DNA of 64,000 nt from Pseudomonas cedrina subsp. cedrina. GTDB lineage: Bacteria > Pseudomonadota > Gammaproteobacteria > Pseudomonadales > Pseudomonadaceae. The stretch lies in assembly GCF_001983175.1 (NCBI RefSeq), contig NZ_MNPW01000003.1, positions 310,001-374,000 on the forward strand, given 5' to 3'. Numbering within the stretch: the first letter of the stretch is position 1; each line of letters begins with the position of its first letter. Made by a program: the position numbers and the translations under genes. Of this stretch, positions 23,510 through 33,479 are shown in pieces. The notes under the pieces are model-generated. The model saw only the letters and a list, made by a program, of their open reading frames with translations, was not told the DNA's origin and made no database searches.

Positions 23510-25359
23510 ACATGATCTTTCTGACTTTCGTATTTCCCCTGATCGGTTTCCTGCTGCTGTCGTTCTCTCGCGGGCGCTGGTCGGAAAACCTCTCGGCCCT
23601 GATCGGCGTTGGCTCGATTGGCCTGTCGGCGATCGTTGCCGCCTATGTCATCTGGCAATTCAACGTGGCGCCGCCCGAAGGCGGTCACTACACCCTGGTG
23701 CTGTGGCAGTGGATGTCGGTGGAGGGCTTCAAGCCCAACTTCGCCCTCTATGTCGACGGCCTGTCGATCACCATGCTCGGCGTGGTGGTGGGTGTGGGCT
23801 TCCTGATCCACCTGTTCGCGTCCTGGTACATGCGCGGTGAAGCGGGCTACTCGCGCTTCTTCGCGTACACCAACCTGTTTATCGCCAGCATGCTGTTCCT
23901 GGTGCTGGGCGATAACCTGTTGTTCCTGTACTTCGGCTGGGAAGGCGTGGGCCTGTGCTCGTACCTGTTGATCGGTTTCTACTACAGCAACCGCAACAAC
24001 GGTAACGCCGCGCTCAAAGCCTTTATCGTCACCCGCATCGGCGACGTGTTCATGGCCATCGGCCTGTTCATCCTGTTCCAACAGGTGGGCACGCTGAACA
24101 TCCAGGAACTGCTGGTGCTGGCACCGCAGAAATTCCAGGTCGGCGACTTCTGGATCACCCTGGCGACCCTGATGCTGCTGGGCGGCGCCGTCGGTAAATC
24201 GGCGCAACTGCCGCTGCAAACCTGGTTGGCGGACGCGATGGCCGGCCCTACGCCGGTTTCCGCACTGATCCACGCGGCAACCATGGTAACCGCCGGTGTC
24301 TACCTGATCGCGCGTACCCACGGCCTGTTCACCCTGGCGCCGGACATCCTGCACCTGGTGGGCGTGGTCGGCGGCGTGACCCTGGTGCTGGCCGGTTTTG
24401 CTGCGCTGGTGCAGACCGACATCAAGCGGATCCTCGCCTACTCGACCATGAGCCAGATCGGCTACATGTTCCTGGCCCTGGGCGTTGGCGCCTGGGACGC
24501 GGCGATCTTCCACCTGATGACCCACGCCTTCTTCAAGGCCCTGCTGTTCCTCGCTTCCGGTGCGGTGATCGTGGCCTGCCACCACGAGCAGAACATCTTC
24601 AAGATGGGCGGCCTGTGGAAGAAACTGCCGCTGGCCTACGCCAGCTTCATCGTCGGTGGTGCCGCCCTGGCCGCCCTGCCGTTGGTGACCGCCGGTTTCT
24701 ACTCCAAGGACGAAATCCTCTGGGAAGCCTTCGCCAGCGGTAACCAGAACCTGCTCTACGCAGGCCTGGTGGGTGCGTTCATGACCTCGCTGTACACCTT
24801 CCGCCTGATCTTCATCACCTTCCACGGTGAAGCCAAGACCGAAGCGCACGCAGGCCACGGCATCTCCCACTGGCTGCCGCTGTCGGTGCTGATCGTGCTG
24901 TCGACCTTCATCGGCGCCCTGATCACCCCGCCACTGGCCGGTGTGCTGCCGGAAAGCGTCGGCCATGCCGGCGGCGCCGCCAAGCACAGCCTGGAAATCG
25001 CCTCGGGCGCCATCGCCATTGCCGGTATCCTGCTGGCGGCCCTGCTGTTCCTCGGCAAGCGTCGCTTCGTCACGGCGGTCGCCAACAGTGGCATCGGGCG
25101 CTTCCTGTCGGCCTGGTGGTTCGCCGCCTGGGGCTTCGATTGGCTCTACGACAAACTGTTCGTCAAGCCTTACCTCGCCATCAGCCATGTACTGCGTAAA
25201 GATCCGCTCGACCAGACCATCGGTTTGATCCCGCGTGCCGCCAAGGCCGGTCACACCGCCCTGAGCCGCAGCGAGACCGGCCAATTGCGTTGGTATGCAG
25301 CGTCCATGGCGGCGGGTGCCGTTCTGGTGATCGGCGCCATCGTCGTGGTAGCGGTCTGA
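23506..25359 (+). CDS. nuoL: NADH-quinone oxidoreductase subunit L
   Basis: Distal proton-pumping subunit of the membrane arm, Mrp-antiporter-like; 617 residues, about 16 helices plus the long lateral helix. [18 protein letters not shown] (residues about 145-162) holds the key glutamate, [27 protein letters not shown] lies near residue 245 and FYSKDEILW near 405. The C-terminal [11 protein letters not shown] is typical. Related in fold to the mnhA product encoded at 60713. Confidence 0.97.
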   Translation: MNMIFLTFVFPLIGFLLLSFSRGRWSENLSALIGVGSIGLSAIVAAYVIWQFNVAPPEGGHYTLVLWQWMSVEGFKPNFALYVDGLSITMLGVVVGVGFLIHLFASWYMRGEAGYSRFFAYTNLFIASMLFLVLGDNLLFLYFGWEGVGLCSYLLIGFYYSNRNNGNAALKAFIVTRIGDVFMAIGLFILFQQVGTLNIQELLVLAPQKFQVGDFWITLATLMLLGGAVGKSAQLPLQTWLADAMAGPTPVSALIHAATMVTAGVYLIARTHGLFTLAPDILHLVGVVGGVTLVLAGFAALVQTDIKRILAYSTMSQIGYMFLALGVGAWDAAIFHLMTHAFFKALLFLASGAVIVACHHEQNIFKMGGLWKKLPLAYASFIVGGAALAALPLVTAGFYSKDEILWEAFASGNQNLLYAGLVGAFMTSLYTFRLIFITFHGEAKTEAHAGHGISHWLPLSVLIVLSTFIGALITPPLAGVLPESVGHAGGAAKHSLEIASGAIAIAGILLAALLFLGKRRFVTAVANSGIGRFLSAWWFAAWGFDWLYDKLFVKPYLAISHVLRKDPLDQTIGLIPRAAKAGHTALSRSETGQLRWYAASMAAGAVLVIGAIVVVAV

Positions 25360-25414
25360 CTATGTTTAAGTGCACTGCGTACTTTGCGAACTTGCGAAAG
25401 GAAACGAGCCCGTC

Positions 25415-26947
25415 ATGATTCTGCCCTGGCTAATCCTGATCCCCTTTATCGGCGGCCTGCTCTGCTGGATGGGTGAACGCTTCGGCGCCACCCTCCCCCG
25501 CTGGATTGCGTTGCTGACCATGTCCCTGGAACTCGCGCTCGGCCTCTGGCTGTGGGCCCATGGTGACTATTCATTCGCTCCGGCACCGGGCGTCGATCCG
25601 ACCTTCGCGCTTGAATTCAAGCACGTGTGGATCCAGCGCTTCGGCATCAACGTGCACCTGGCCCTCGACGGCCTGTCGCTGTTGATGATCCTGCTGACCG
25701 GCCTGCTGGGTATCCTCTCGGTACTCTGCTCCTGGAAAGAGATCCAGCGTCACGTGGGCTTCTTCCACCTGAACCTGATGTGGATTTTGGGCGGCGTTGT
25801 CGGCGTGTTCCTGGCGCTGGACCTGTTCATGTTCTTCTTCTTCTGGGAAATGATGCTGGTGCCGATGTATTTCCTCATCGCGCTCTGGGGTCACAGCTCT
25901 TCGGACGGCAAGAAAACCCGGATCTACGCGGCGACCAAGTTCTTCATCTTCACCCAGGCTTCCGGCCTGATCATGTTGGTGGCGATCCTGGGCCTGGTAC
26001 TGGTCAACTTCAACAACACCGGCGTGATTACCTTCAACTACGCCGACCTGTTGAAGACCAAGATGTCCCTGACCACCGAGTACATCCTGATGCTGGGCTT
26101 CTTCATCGCGTTCGCGGTGAAGCTGCCGGTGGTGCCGTTCCACTCCTGGCTGCCTGACGCTCACGCCCAGGCGCCGACTGCCGGCTCCGTGGACCTGGCC
26201 GGTATCCTGCTGAAAACCGCTGCCTACGGCCTGCTGCGTTTCGCCCTGCCGCTGTTCCCGAATGCCTCGGCCGAATTTGCGCCGATCGCCATGACCCTGG
26301 GTCTGATCGGGATCTTCTACGGTGCGTTCCTGGCCTTCGCACAAACCGACATCAAGCGCCTGATCGCCTTCTCGTCCGTTTCCCACATGGGTTTCGTACT
26401 GATCGGCATCTACTCCGGCAGCCAACTGGCGCTGCAAGGCGCGGTGATCCAGATGTTGGCCCACGGTGTGTCGGCCGCTGCGCTGTTTATCCTCAGTGGC
26501 CAGCTGTATGAGCGCCTGCATACCCGTGACATGCGTGAAATGGGTGGCGTGTGGTCGCGCATCGCGTACCTGCCGGCGATCAGCCTGTTCTTCGCCGCCG
26601 CGTCCCTGGGCTTGCCGGGTACCGGTAACTTCATCGGCGAGTTCCTGATCCTGATGGGTGCCTTCGTGCAAACGCCGTGGATCAGCGCCATTGCCACCTC
26701 CGGCCTGGTGTTCGGTTCGGTCTACTCGCTGATCATGATCCACCGCGCCTACTTCGGCCCGGCCAAGTCCGACACCGTCCTGCAAGGGATGGATGCTCGC
26801 GAACTGATCATGGTGCTCGGCCTTGCGGTATTGCTGATCTACATCGGCGTGTACCCGCAACCGTTCCTGGACACTTCTGCCGCGACGATGCATGGCGTGC
26901 AGCAGTGGTTCGGCACCGCCTTCTCTCAACTCGCTTCGGCCCGGTAA
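25415..26947 (+). CDS. nuoM: NADH-quinone oxidoreductase subunit M
   Basis: Second antiporter-like proton pump of complex I; 510 residues from [14 protein letters not shown]. An upstream in-frame start at 25370 was rejected because it adds 15 residues without similarity and bypasses the AAAGGAAACG ribosome binding site. [19 protein letters not shown] near residue 140 holds the conserved glutamate; [31 protein letters not shown] near residue 245 is the family signature. Confidence 0.97.
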   Translation: MILPWLILIPFIGGLLCWMGERFGATLPRWIALLTMSLELALGLWLWAHGDYSFAPAPGVDPTFALEFKHVWIQRFGINVHLALDGLSLLMILLTGLLGILSVLCSWKEIQRHVGFFHLNLMWILGGVVGVFLALDLFMFFFFWEMMLVPMYFLIALWGHSSSDGKKTRIYAATKFFIFTQASGLIMLVAILGLVLVNFNNTGVITFNYADLLKTKMSLTTEYILMLGFFIAFAVKLPVVPFHSWLPDAHAQAPTAGSVDLAGILLKTAAYGLLRFALPLFPNASAEFAPIAMTLGLIGIFYGAFLAFAQTDIKRLIAFSSVSHMGFVLIGIYSGSQLALQGAVIQMLAHGVSAAALFILSGQLYERLHTRDMREMGGVWSRIAYLPAISLFFAAASLGLPGTGNFIGEFLILMGAFVQTPWISAIATSGLVFGSVYSLIMIHRAYFGPAKSDTVLQGMDARELIMVLGLAVLLIYIGVYPQPFLDTSAATMHGVQQWFGTAFSQLASAR

Positions 26948-26954
26948 GAGCGCT

Positions 26955-28418
26955 ATGGAATTCACGATCCAACACTTTATCGCGCTTGCGCCGCTGCTGA
27001 TCACCAGCCTCACCATCGTGGTGGTGATGCTGGCGATCGCCTGGCGCCGCAATCATTCGCAAACGTTCCTGCTGTCCTGTGCCGGTCTCAACCTGGCCCT
27101 GCTGTCGATTATCCCGGCCCTCAAGGTCGCGCCGCTGGCGGTCACGCCGTTGATGATGATCGATGACTTCGCGTTGCTGTACATCGCGCTGATCCTGGTC
27201 GCAACCCTGGCCTGCGTCACCCTCGCCCACGCTTACCTTGGCGAAGGCGGCACCGGTTACCCGGGCAACAAGGAAGAGCTGTACCTGCTGATCCTGCTGG
27301 CGGCGGCCGGCGGTATCGTGCTGGTCAGCGCGCAGCATCTGGCCGGCTTGTTCATCGGCCTGGAACTGCTGTCGATCCCGACCTACGGCCTGGTGGCGTA
27401 CGCCTTCTTCAACAAGCGTTCGTTGGAAGCCGGCATCAAGTACATGGTGCTGTCGGCCGCTGGTTCCGCGTTCCTGTTGTTCGGTATGGCTCTGCTTTAC
27501 GCAGAAGCCGGCAGCCTGAGCTTCACCGGTATCGGTCACGCCCTGGCCGCCACCAGCATGCCTGCGCCAATCGCCCAGCTGGGCCTGGCGATGATGCTGA
27601 TCGGCCTGGCGTTCAAGCTGTCGCTGGTGCCGTTCCACCTGTGGACCCCGGACGTGTACGAAGGCGCCCCGGCGCCGGTGGCGGCGTTCCTGGCGACCGC
27701 GTCGAAGGTTGCCGTGTTTGCGGTAATGGTGCGCTTGTTCCAGATCTCGCCAGCGGCCAACACCGGCGTGCTGAGCGACGTACTGACCGTGATCGCCATT
27801 GCGTCGATCCTGTTCGGTAACCTGCTGGCCCTGACCCAGAACAACCTCAAGCGTCTGCTGGGTTACTCGTCCATCGCTCACTTCGGCTACCTGCTGATCG
27901 CCCTGGTGGCGAGCAAAGGCCTGGCCGTGGAAGCCATGGGCGTGTACCTGGTCACCTACGTGATCACCAGCCTCGGCGCGTTCGGCGTGATCACGCTGAT
28001 GTCGTCGCCGTTCAAAGGCCGTGACGCCGACGCCCTGTACGAATACCGCGGCCTGTTCTGGCGCCGTCCGTACCTGACCGCCGTGCTGACCGTGATGATG
28101 CTGTCGCTGGCGGGTATCCCGCTGACGGCCGGCTTTATCGGCAAGTTCTACATCGTGGCAACAGGTGTCGAAGCCCATGAATGGTGGCTGGTTGCCTCGT
28201 TGGTACTGGGCAGCGCCATCGGCGTGTTCTACTACCTGCGCGTCATGGTCACCCTCTACCTGATCGAGCCAAACCTGCGCCGTGTGGATGCCGAGCTGCA
28301 CTGGGAACAGAAGGCAGGCGGCGTGATGCTGCTGGCCATCGCCCTGCTCGCGTTCTTCCTGGGTGTGTACCCACAACCGTTGCTCACCCTGGTGCAGCAC
28401 GCGGTGTTGGGCGTTTGA
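26955..28418 (+). CDS. nuoN: NADH-quinone oxidoreductase subunit N
   Basis: Third antiporter-like proton pump, last gene of the operon; 487 residues from [15 protein letters not shown], seven bases after the nuoM stop. Conserved segments include [18 protein letters not shown] (glutamate near residue 138) and [31 protein letters not shown] near residue 227. A UUCG-loop terminator follows at 28441. Confidence 0.97.
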   Translation: MEFTIQHFIALAPLLITSLTIVVVMLAIAWRRNHSQTFLLSCAGLNLALLSIIPALKVAPLAVTPLMMIDDFALLYIALILVATLACVTLAHAYLGEGGTGYPGNKEELYLLILLAAAGGIVLVSAQHLAGLFIGLELLSIPTYGLVAYAFFNKRSLEAGIKYMVLSAAGSAFLLFGMALLYAEAGSLSFTGIGHALAATSMPAPIAQLGLAMMLIGLAFKLSLVPFHLWTPDVYEGAPAPVAAFLATASKVAVFAVMVRLFQISPAANTGVLSDVLTVIAIASILFGNLLALTQNNLKRLLGYSSIAHFGYLLIALVASKGLAVEAMGVYLVTYVITSLGAFGVITLMSSPFKGRDADALYEYRGLFWRRPYLTAVLTVMMLSLAGIPLTAGFIGKFYIVATGVEAHEWWLVASLVLGSAIGVFYYLRVMVTLYLIEPNLRRVDAELHWEQKAGGVMLLAIALLAFFLGVYPQPLLTLVQHAVLGV

Positions 28419-28440
28419 TCGCTTAGCGGGAGGTTGTAAA

Positions 28441-28470
28441 CAAAACGGCGCCTTCGGGCGCCGTTTTGCG
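28441..28470 (+). terminator. terminator of the nuo operon
   Basis: Perfect 12-bp stem CAAAACGGCGCC/GGCGCCGTTTTG around a TTCG tetraloop, 22 bases after the nuoN stop. The A and T edges would let it act in both directions. Confidence 0.93.
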
Positions 28471-28557
28471 TTCAAGGGGTTTATAGCTAATTTGCGCCCT
28501 TTTACGATTTATCCAGCACTCGGTGGCGGGCGCAACCTGGCAACACCCGAGATCACA

Positions 28558-28667
28558 TGTGGGAGCTGTCGAGCCCCGGCGAGGCTGCGAAGGCGGCGGC
28601 ATGGCTGGCATCTACTTCGCCTGACACACCGCTATCGCTGCCTCGCTAAAGCTCGAGAGCTCCCACA
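28558..28667. repeat. REPIN of a second family, tandem copy 1
   Basis: Starts TGTGGGAGCTGTCGAGCCCC and ends GCTCGAGAGCTCCCACA, about 110 bp. The arm sequence (GAGCCCCGGCGAGGCTGCGA) differs from the GGCTTGCCTGCGAT type seen elsewhere in the window. The 28419-28997 gap otherwise holds only the nuo terminator, the second copy and the leader of the next gene. Confidence 0.85.
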
Positions 28668-28738
28668 GGGGATCGGCTGTGGCAGGTTGGATTTGCGGTG
28701 TTGCGGCTGACGCTATTTCAGCAGCACCGCAGCTCAAC

Positions 28739-28848
28739 TGTGGGAGCTGTCGAGCCCCGGCGAGGCTGCGAAGGCGGCGGAACTGCTGGCATTTACTTCG
28801 CCTGACCCACCGCTATCGCTGCCTCGCTAAAGCTCGAGAGCTCCCACA
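28739..28848. repeat. REPIN of a second family, tandem copy 2
   Basis: Nearly identical to 28558-28667 in the same orientation, 181 bp downstream. Differences are limited to a few substitutions in the loop (for example catggctggcatctac against aactgctggcatttac). Confidence 0.85.
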
Positions 28849-28997
28849 GGGAATGGCTGTGTCAGGGGGAATGAGTTTTCACCCCCTAAAAACCCTTGTA
28901 AAAGGCGTCACTATGCCGCGCCAGCAGGCAAACTGTCATTTTGAATGAACCTTTTTCGACGCTCCCGTATCCATCTATAACAACACAGGGAGGCAAC

Positions 28998-29234
28998 ATG
29001 AGTACCGCAAAAATCTACACCATCCACTATCAGCTTCACGGCGAGCCGAAGTCCTTTGTGGTGCGTGCCGAGGTGATGAACAACGCCGAGGCCTGGCACT
29101 GGGCGGCGGTGGATGCCGATGTAGCTCATGTCAGTCGCGTTGGCCGTGTCGGTCATGAGCAAGTCAAGAAAACCACCCGGCCGTGGGCGGAGAAGTACGG
29201 GATTACGGACGTCAATTGGACGCCGCCCAGATAA
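28998..29234 (+). CDS. small conserved Pseudomonas protein of unknown function
   Basis: 78 residues from MSTAKIYTIHYQLHG, preceded by AGGGAGGC as ribosome binding site. It resembles a family of short Pseudomonas proteins (DUF6555-like, from memory) with the pattern of an N-terminal beta hairpin, then NNAEAWHWAAVDADV and a basic C-terminal half ending YGITDVNWTPPR. No signal peptide or membrane segment. No function can be read. The stop codon lies within a bidirectional terminator shared with the convergent gene at 29266. Confidence 0.75.
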   Translation: MSTAKIYTIHYQLHGEPKSFVVRAEVMNNAEAWHWAAVDADVAHVSRVGRVGHEQVKKTTRPWAEKYGITDVNWTPPR

Positions 29235-29269
29235 ACAAGGCCCCGCTGGATAGCGGGGCCTTTGTTTAT
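29231..29269. terminator. bidirectional terminator between convergent small genes
   Basis: Long inverted repeat ATAAACAAGGCCCCGCT/AGCGGGGCCTTTGTTTAT (one bulged base) around GGAT. It overlaps both stop codons, that of the plus-strand gene and that of the minus-strand gene. Confidence 0.9.
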
Positions 29270-29466
29270 TTCTTCAAGTCGCCTAAGGGATCATACGGCG
29301 GCTTCTTTTCATCCTTGGCTTTCTTATCCTTATCCAGCGGCGCAATGGCCGGACCGATAGGATCGACCTGGGGATCTGACACATCCGGCGAATCCGGGTC
29401 AAACCCCAACTCATCCTTACCGCTGGAATGCTCGTCTGAAGGGGGGCCTTTGGGAGTGTTACTCAC
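29266..29466 (-). CDS. small acidic, proline-rich protein of unknown function
   Basis: 66 residues, strongly polar and probably disordered: GKDELGFDPDSPDVSDPQ in the middle and a lysine-rich DKDKKAKDEKKPPYDPLGDLKK end. The ELGFDPDSPD-x-DPQ-x-DPIGPAIAP core recurs in short Pseudomonas proteins (DUF6021-like, from memory). The ribosome binding site AGGAGAAC lies upstream of the ATG. It is followed upstream on the same strand by another short disordered protein, so the two may form one transcript. Confidence 0.7.
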   Translation of the reverse strand: MSNTPKGPPSDEHSSGKDELGFDPDSPDVSDPQVDPIGPAIAPLDKDKKAKDEKKPPYDPLGDLKK

Positions 29467-29487
29467 GGCGTTCTCCTTGTTTATACG

Positions 29488-29664
29488 TTAAAGCGGGCGG
29501 GCTTTGTCGTGGAGGTTCTCCAGGTTTTCCTCGACGCGTTCCACGTCGTCGTCCTGGCGCTCGGCCGGGTCATTGGGGCGCAACGCATCGTTGTCGCGCT
29601 CCTCTTCACCGGGCGTGCGGTCCGGGTCCGGCGTACCGGGCGGTGGCTGCTTGTATTCGGGCAT
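29488..29664 (-). CDS. small disordered acidic protein of unknown function
   Basis: 58 residues from MPEYKQPPPGTPDPDRTP, with GAGGG nine bases upstream as ribosome binding site; an upstream in-frame start would remove that spacing. Composition is dominated by P, D, E, R and N, with an acidic helix DDVERVEENLENLHDKAR at the end. No motif that I can assign. Located 21 bases upstream of the second small acidic gene on the same strand. Confidence 0.65.
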   Translation of the reverse strand: MPEYKQPPPGTPDPDRTPGEEERDNDALRPNDPAERQDDDVERVEENLENLHDKARPL

Positions 29665-29777
29665 GATGGTTTCCCTCAAAAGGTCTACACAGGTTTAGAG
29701 AAACCGTGGTGCGGCATCGTTCAACTTGTTTGCCCAAGCGTGAGATGATGCCCGCCCCTTCTGGAGATACGACCCGG

Positions 29778-30299
29778 ATGTTCGAGCTCAAACCCTGCGA
29801 TCCCGTGACCTTCCGCCAACAGACCCGGCGCAGCACGCTGATCGTGGCCTTGGTGTTCCTGGCCCTGGCCATGTTGTTGTCGAGCCTGGCGGTGATGCTG
29901 TTCGGCGAGCCCGGCGGTGATAATTTGCGTTTCAATGTCGGCGGCGTCTTCGCCGGGGTGCTGATCACCCTGGCCTTGGTGCGCGGGCCGTTCTGGACCC
30001 AGGCGTGGCTGGCGCCGGCGGTGTATGGCTGGCAACTCAAGCGCAGCCTGATGAGCGTGACCAATGTGATGCACAAGGTGACCGAGCGAGTGCAAGCCAA
30101 TGACCCGACGGCCATCAAGGTACTGCGTTTTTACCACCTGGGCCTGACGCAGATGCATGAGCTGGACGCCAACTCCAGCGCTCAGGCGCAATTGGTCGGC
30201 GAGGTCGAGGCGCACAAGGCCAGGATGCAGGCGCTGGGGATCGACACCGAGCAAACCCGCTTCTACCCGGCCTGGCTGGCCGCGATCAACACTGCTTGA
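29778..30299 (+). CDS. DUF3087 family inner-membrane protein
   Basis: 173 residues from MFELKPCDPVTFRQQTRRST. Two hydrophobic segments near the N terminus (about 21-45 and 56-78), then a cytoplasmic helical domain with HKVTERVQANDPTAIKVLRFYHLGLTQMHELD and a C-terminal ALGIDTEQTRFYPAWL motif typical of DUF3087 proteins of gamma-proteobacteria. Function unknown. The start was placed after GGAGATACGACCCGG; the long upstream frame has no similarity. The next gene is convergent. Confidence 0.85.
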   Translation: MFELKPCDPVTFRQQTRRSTLIVALVFLALAMLLSSLAVMLFGEPGGDNLRFNVGGVFAGVLITLALVRGPFWTQAWLAPAVYGWQLKRSLMSVTNVMHKVTERVQANDPTAIKVLRFYHLGLTQMHELDANSSAQAQLVGEVEAHKARMQALGIDTEQTRFYPAWLAAINTA

Positions 30300-30308
30300 G
30301 CCAGCCGG

Positions 30309-31439
30309 TCAGTTGGGCACTTTTGCCCGCCAGCAGAACACCGCGCTCAGCGCGATGGCGGCGCCCGCCAGGCCGAACACCCAGGGCGCCGAGGCAATCG
30401 GCAGCAGCAGGCCAGCCAGTAATGGCCCGAGGCCGGCGCCGATATCACGCCACACGGCATTCGAGGCCAGGGCCGACACGCGCATCGAACCGGGATTGCG
30501 CTCCGCCACCAGGGTGGTCACCAGCGGCAGTTGCAGCGCGCGCAGCACCAGCACCGCCGCCGCGCCGACAATCACCCAGTGGCTGCCAAACGCCGTCAGG
30601 GCCAGGGCGCTCAAGAACGAAAACAGCAGCAGCATCGACGTGGCGCCAAAACGCTGCGCGGCGCGGCCGCCCAAAGGGCTCAGGAGCATTTCCGAGATAT
30701 AGCGCAGCGCCATCAAGCCCCCGGCAATCAGTACCGCATCCCCGCCAAGCAGCTTCTGCGCCTGGATCGACAAACCGAAGATAAACAGGCCGTCGAGCGC
30801 CACACCCTCGATAAACGACCACACCGCCACGCTGTCCGGCCATTTGAAGCGGCGCCCCGGCGTGCTCTGCAAATCATGCCCCAGCGCCGGCAAGCCGCGC
30901 GCCATCCACACGCCCACCAGGCACGCGCCCGCAAGGATCAGAAAGATCGGACGCGGGCCGGCCCACAGCGTCAACCAGCCACCCAGCGGCAACGCCAGCA
31001 TCGGCCCGAGGGCGATCAGCGCCCGCGAACGCCCGGCCCGGCGCGCGGCGCCGGCCGGTTCCGAGGTGGCCAACACTTGGGTCGACAGGTTCAACGCCGC
31101 AAAACACAGGCCCCACACCAACCGCAGCCCCAACAAGGCGGCAAAACCCGACAACATCGAGTTACCCAAGGCACACAGCGTCGCGGCGCCGGCGGCAATC
31201 ATGCAGGTCAGGCGGTCGCCGTGGCGCGCGTAGAAATTGAGCACGTGGCGGTAACCGAAGATCCGCACCAGGCGATTGGCCGCCAGCAAAACCCCGGCCT
31301 GGGCCAGGGTGATGCCGAAGGCCTGGGATTCCATGGGCAGCAACAGGTAGAGCAACACGTCACTGGGCAAGCAGAGAGCCAGGGTCAGCGCGGCGCGGCG
31401 CGAGTGGGTATCAGCAGTTCGGAGGATCAGGCTGGACAT
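30309..31439 (-). CDS. MFS transporter
   Basis: 376 residues with about 12 hydrophobic helices, an inner-membrane major facilitator. The start MSSLILRTADTHSRRAALTLAL was preferred over an ATG nine codons upstream because it begins closer to the first helix. GLRLVWGLCFAALNLSTQ in helix 4 and the basic loop GAARRAGRSRALIALGP fit the fold. The substrate cannot be read. It lies 57 bp downstream of a second MFS gene on the same strand, and the pair may be co-transcribed. Confidence 0.8.
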   Translation of the reverse strand: MSSLILRTADTHSRRAALTLALCLPSDVLLYLLLPMESQAFGITLAQAGVLLAANRLVRIFGYRHVLNFYARHGDRLTCMIAAGAATLCALGNSMLSGFAALLGLRLVWGLCFAALNLSTQVLATSEPAGAARRAGRSRALIALGPMLALPLGGWLTLWAGPRPIFLILAGACLVGVWMARGLPALGHDLQSTPGRRFKWPDSVAVWSFIEGVALDGLFIFGLSIQAQKLLGGDAVLIAGGLMALRYISEMLLSPLGGRAAQRFGATSMLLLFSFLSALALTAFGSHWVIVGAAAVLVLRALQLPLVTTLVAERNPGSMRVSALASNAVWRDIGAGLGPLLAGLLLPIASAPWVFGLAGAAIALSAVFCWRAKVPN

Positions 31440-31496
31440 AAAGCTGAAACATCCCGAAATATTCACCTCACCACGGTAGCCTTGCGCAACCGTGCT

Positions 31497-32864
31497 TTAC
31501 AACGGCTTTTTCCCGTAGGGCATCAAACGCAGCCCACTGGCCACGGCACCCACCAGCGCGAACCCACAACCCAGCCACAGCGCATCGTGCGGGCCGCTGC
31601 CCAGGGACAGGTGAAAACACAAGGCCACCAACGATGCGCCGAGCGTCTGCCCCAATAACCGCGAAATCGCCACGATACCGCTGGCTCCGCCACTGCGCGC
31701 CAAGGGCGCGCTGGTCATCAGTGCCTTGAGGTTGGGTGACTGGAAAAACCCGAATCCGGCGCCGCACAGCGCCATGCGCCAGCCGATATCCAACGCCGAT
31801 GCACCGCTGCCCAGTGTTGCCAGGGCGGCCATTCCCACGCTGAGCAGCAACAGGCCGATGCCGCACAGCAGGCCCAGGGAAACGCGGTCCGCCAGGCGCC
31901 CCGCTACCAACGCCATCACCGCCACCACAGCCGGCCACGGCGTCATCAGAAACCCGGTTTCCACCTGGCTATGGCCCAGCACGGCCTGCAAGAGAAACGG
32001 CAGCGACACAAACGCCAGGCCCTGAGCGCTGAAGGCACAAATAGCCGTCAGGGAAGACAAGGCGAACACCGGGCGCTTGAACAAATCCAGCGCCAGCATC
32101 GGTGCCGGGTGGCCTGCCTGGCGACGCAACAGCAATGCACCGCACACCAGCGCCACGGCGATCAGGCCCAGGGTCAGCTCGCCCCGGGCACCGTGCACCG
32201 CCGTACCCAGCCCCAATACCAGCAAGGCAAACAGCCCGGCGCACAACACGGCGGCAAGACGATCGAACGCGTGCCCCGTCATCGGCAGGGTCGGTAATGA
32301 GCGCACGCCCAACGCTAACGCCAGCAACCCCAGGGGCACATTGATCAGGTACACCCAGTGCCAGGTCGCTACCGACAGAATCGCCGACGCGGCAGTCGGC
32401 CCAAGGGTAAACGCCAGGCCCACCACCAACGAGTTGTAGCCCAGGCCCCGGCCGAGCATTCTGGAGGGATAGATATGCCGCAACAACGCTGTATTCACGC
32501 TCATGATCGCCGCTGCTCCCAGGCCCTGTATCACGCGCGCGGCGGTCAGGGTGAGCAGCGAACCGGCCAACCCGCAAAACAGGGATGAGACGATAAACAG
32601 CAACAACCCGCCAAGGTACACGCGACGATGCCCCAGCACATCACTGAGCGAGGCAAACGGCAGCACCGTGGCAATGATGGCTAACTGGTAGGCATTGACC
32701 ACCCAGATCACCGAGGCAGAGTCGGTGCCGATCCCCTCGGCCAGGGTGGGCAGCGCCGTGTTGACGATGGCCGTGTCCAGGGTCGCCATACCGATACCCA
32801 GGGAGATGGCGATCACGGCAGGCAGGCGTTTATTGAAAGGCAGCCCATCGGCAACAGAAGACAT
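31497..32864 (-). CDS. MFS multidrug transporter, DHA2 (EmrB/QacA-like)
   Basis: 455 residues, probably 14 transmembrane helices. The N terminus has the DHA2 pattern MATLDTAIVNTALPTLAEGIG, then WVVNAYQLAIIATVLPFASLSDVLGHRRVYLGG (motif A) and RVIQGLGAAAIM, and motif C-like GPTAASAIL-x-WHWVYLINVPLG. Proton-driven export of hydrophobic compounds is the usual role. It lies 113 bp downstream of the hrp-box gene at 32977 with only weak hairpins between, so read-through from that promoter is possible. Confidence 0.88.
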   Translation of the reverse strand: MSSVADGLPFNKRLPAVIAISLGIGMATLDTAIVNTALPTLAEGIGTDSASVIWVVNAYQLAIIATVLPFASLSDVLGHRRVYLGGLLLFIVSSLFCGLAGSLLTLTAARVIQGLGAAAIMSVNTALLRHIYPSRMLGRGLGYNSLVVGLAFTLGPTAASAILSVATWHWVYLINVPLGLLALALGVRSLPTLPMTGHAFDRLAAVLCAGLFALLVLGLGTAVHGARGELTLGLIAVALVCGALLLRRQAGHPAPMLALDLFKRPVFALSSLTAICAFSAQGLAFVSLPFLLQAVLGHSQVETGFLMTPWPAVVAVMALVAGRLADRVSLGLLCGIGLLLLSVGMAALATLGSGASALDIGWRMALCGAGFGFFQSPNLKALMTSAPLARSGGASGIVAISRLLGQTLGASLVALCFHLSLGSGPHDALWLGCGFALVGAVASGLRLMPYGKKPL

Positions 32865-32976
32865 GAATAACCCGCGCAGGTGACAAAGGCCGTAGCTTAA
32901 GGGCCGCGCTGATTTTTTTCAGTCAAGGATTGCGTGGCTGTCAGCATTTTCATGTCGCTCACACCGTGACTCGCGG

Positions 32977-33381
32977 TCAGTAGGAAATCTGCGTGCTGAC
33001 CTGCACGTTCCCGTAATGGATGCCATTGCACGGCTTACACGCCAGCGCTCCAGCAGCCATCGCTGGGTTCCAGGGCCCTATGATGCCGTCCCTCTTCCCG
33101 TTGTCATCCACCGAGTCGAGGGCATTCATCACCCGGTCGCGCTTGAGCACTTCCTGGGCCAGCTGGGTTTCCTTGTCCCGCTGTGGATCGCCGGTCAGTG
33201 GGCGTCCGGCCACCTCGCGGATCTTGTCGGCGGTTGCATTGCCGGTCTTCGGGTCTTTGAACGCCTTGAAGTTATCGCCAAATGCCGACGCCAGTTGCGA
33301 GTCAGACATGTGCGAAAAGGTATTCTCCCTCGGCGCAGAACATGGGCTGGTTGTTTGCTGCACGGATAGGGTTATGGTCAT
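32977..33381 (-). CDS. candidate HrpL-regulated type III secretion-associated protein with EF-hand-like module
   Basis: 134 residues from MTITLSVQQTTSPCSAPR, with AGGA nine bases upstream. The start is chosen because a consensus hrp box lies 29 bases upstream of it. The N-terminal 20 residues are rich in S, T, Q and P with no hydrophobic stretch, as in type III secretion signals. Residues about 35-115 (SAFGDNFKAFKDPKTG, then ATADKIREVAG, then LAQEVLKRDRVMNALDSVDD and NGKRDGIIG) follow the pattern I recall from the repeated EF-hand-like modules of HrpK, HrpF and NolX translocon proteins. Full-length members are much longer, so this is a single-module protein or a fragment. No secretion apparatus gene lies in the window. 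The function (effector, helper or remnant) is open. Confidence 0.6.
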   Translation of the reverse strand: MTITLSVQQTTSPCSAPRENTFSHMSDSQLASAFGDNFKAFKDPKTGNATADKIREVAGRPLTGDPQRDKETQLAQEVLKRDRVMNALDSVDDNGKRDGIIGPWNPAMAAGALACKPCNGIHYGNVQVSTQISY

Positions 33382-33410
33382 GATTGAGTGTCCTGGGCTG
33401 TCCTGCACAC

Positions 33411-33439
33411 TCTGTGGCGGGCGTATTCCCTCCGGTTCC
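33411..33439 (-). promoter_or_regulatory. hrp box (HrpL-dependent promoter)
   Basis: On the minus strand: GGAACC (33439-33434), 16-base spacer, CCACAGA (33417-33411). It matches the published consensus GGAACC-N15/16-CCACNNA at every fixed position. It lies upstream of, and in the same direction as, the gene ending at 32977. I saw no other instance while reading both strands for GGAACC. Confidence 0.8.
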
Positions 33440-33479
33440 AACGCCTCATGGGGCTGAATCAACCGCCCCCGTTTTGATT

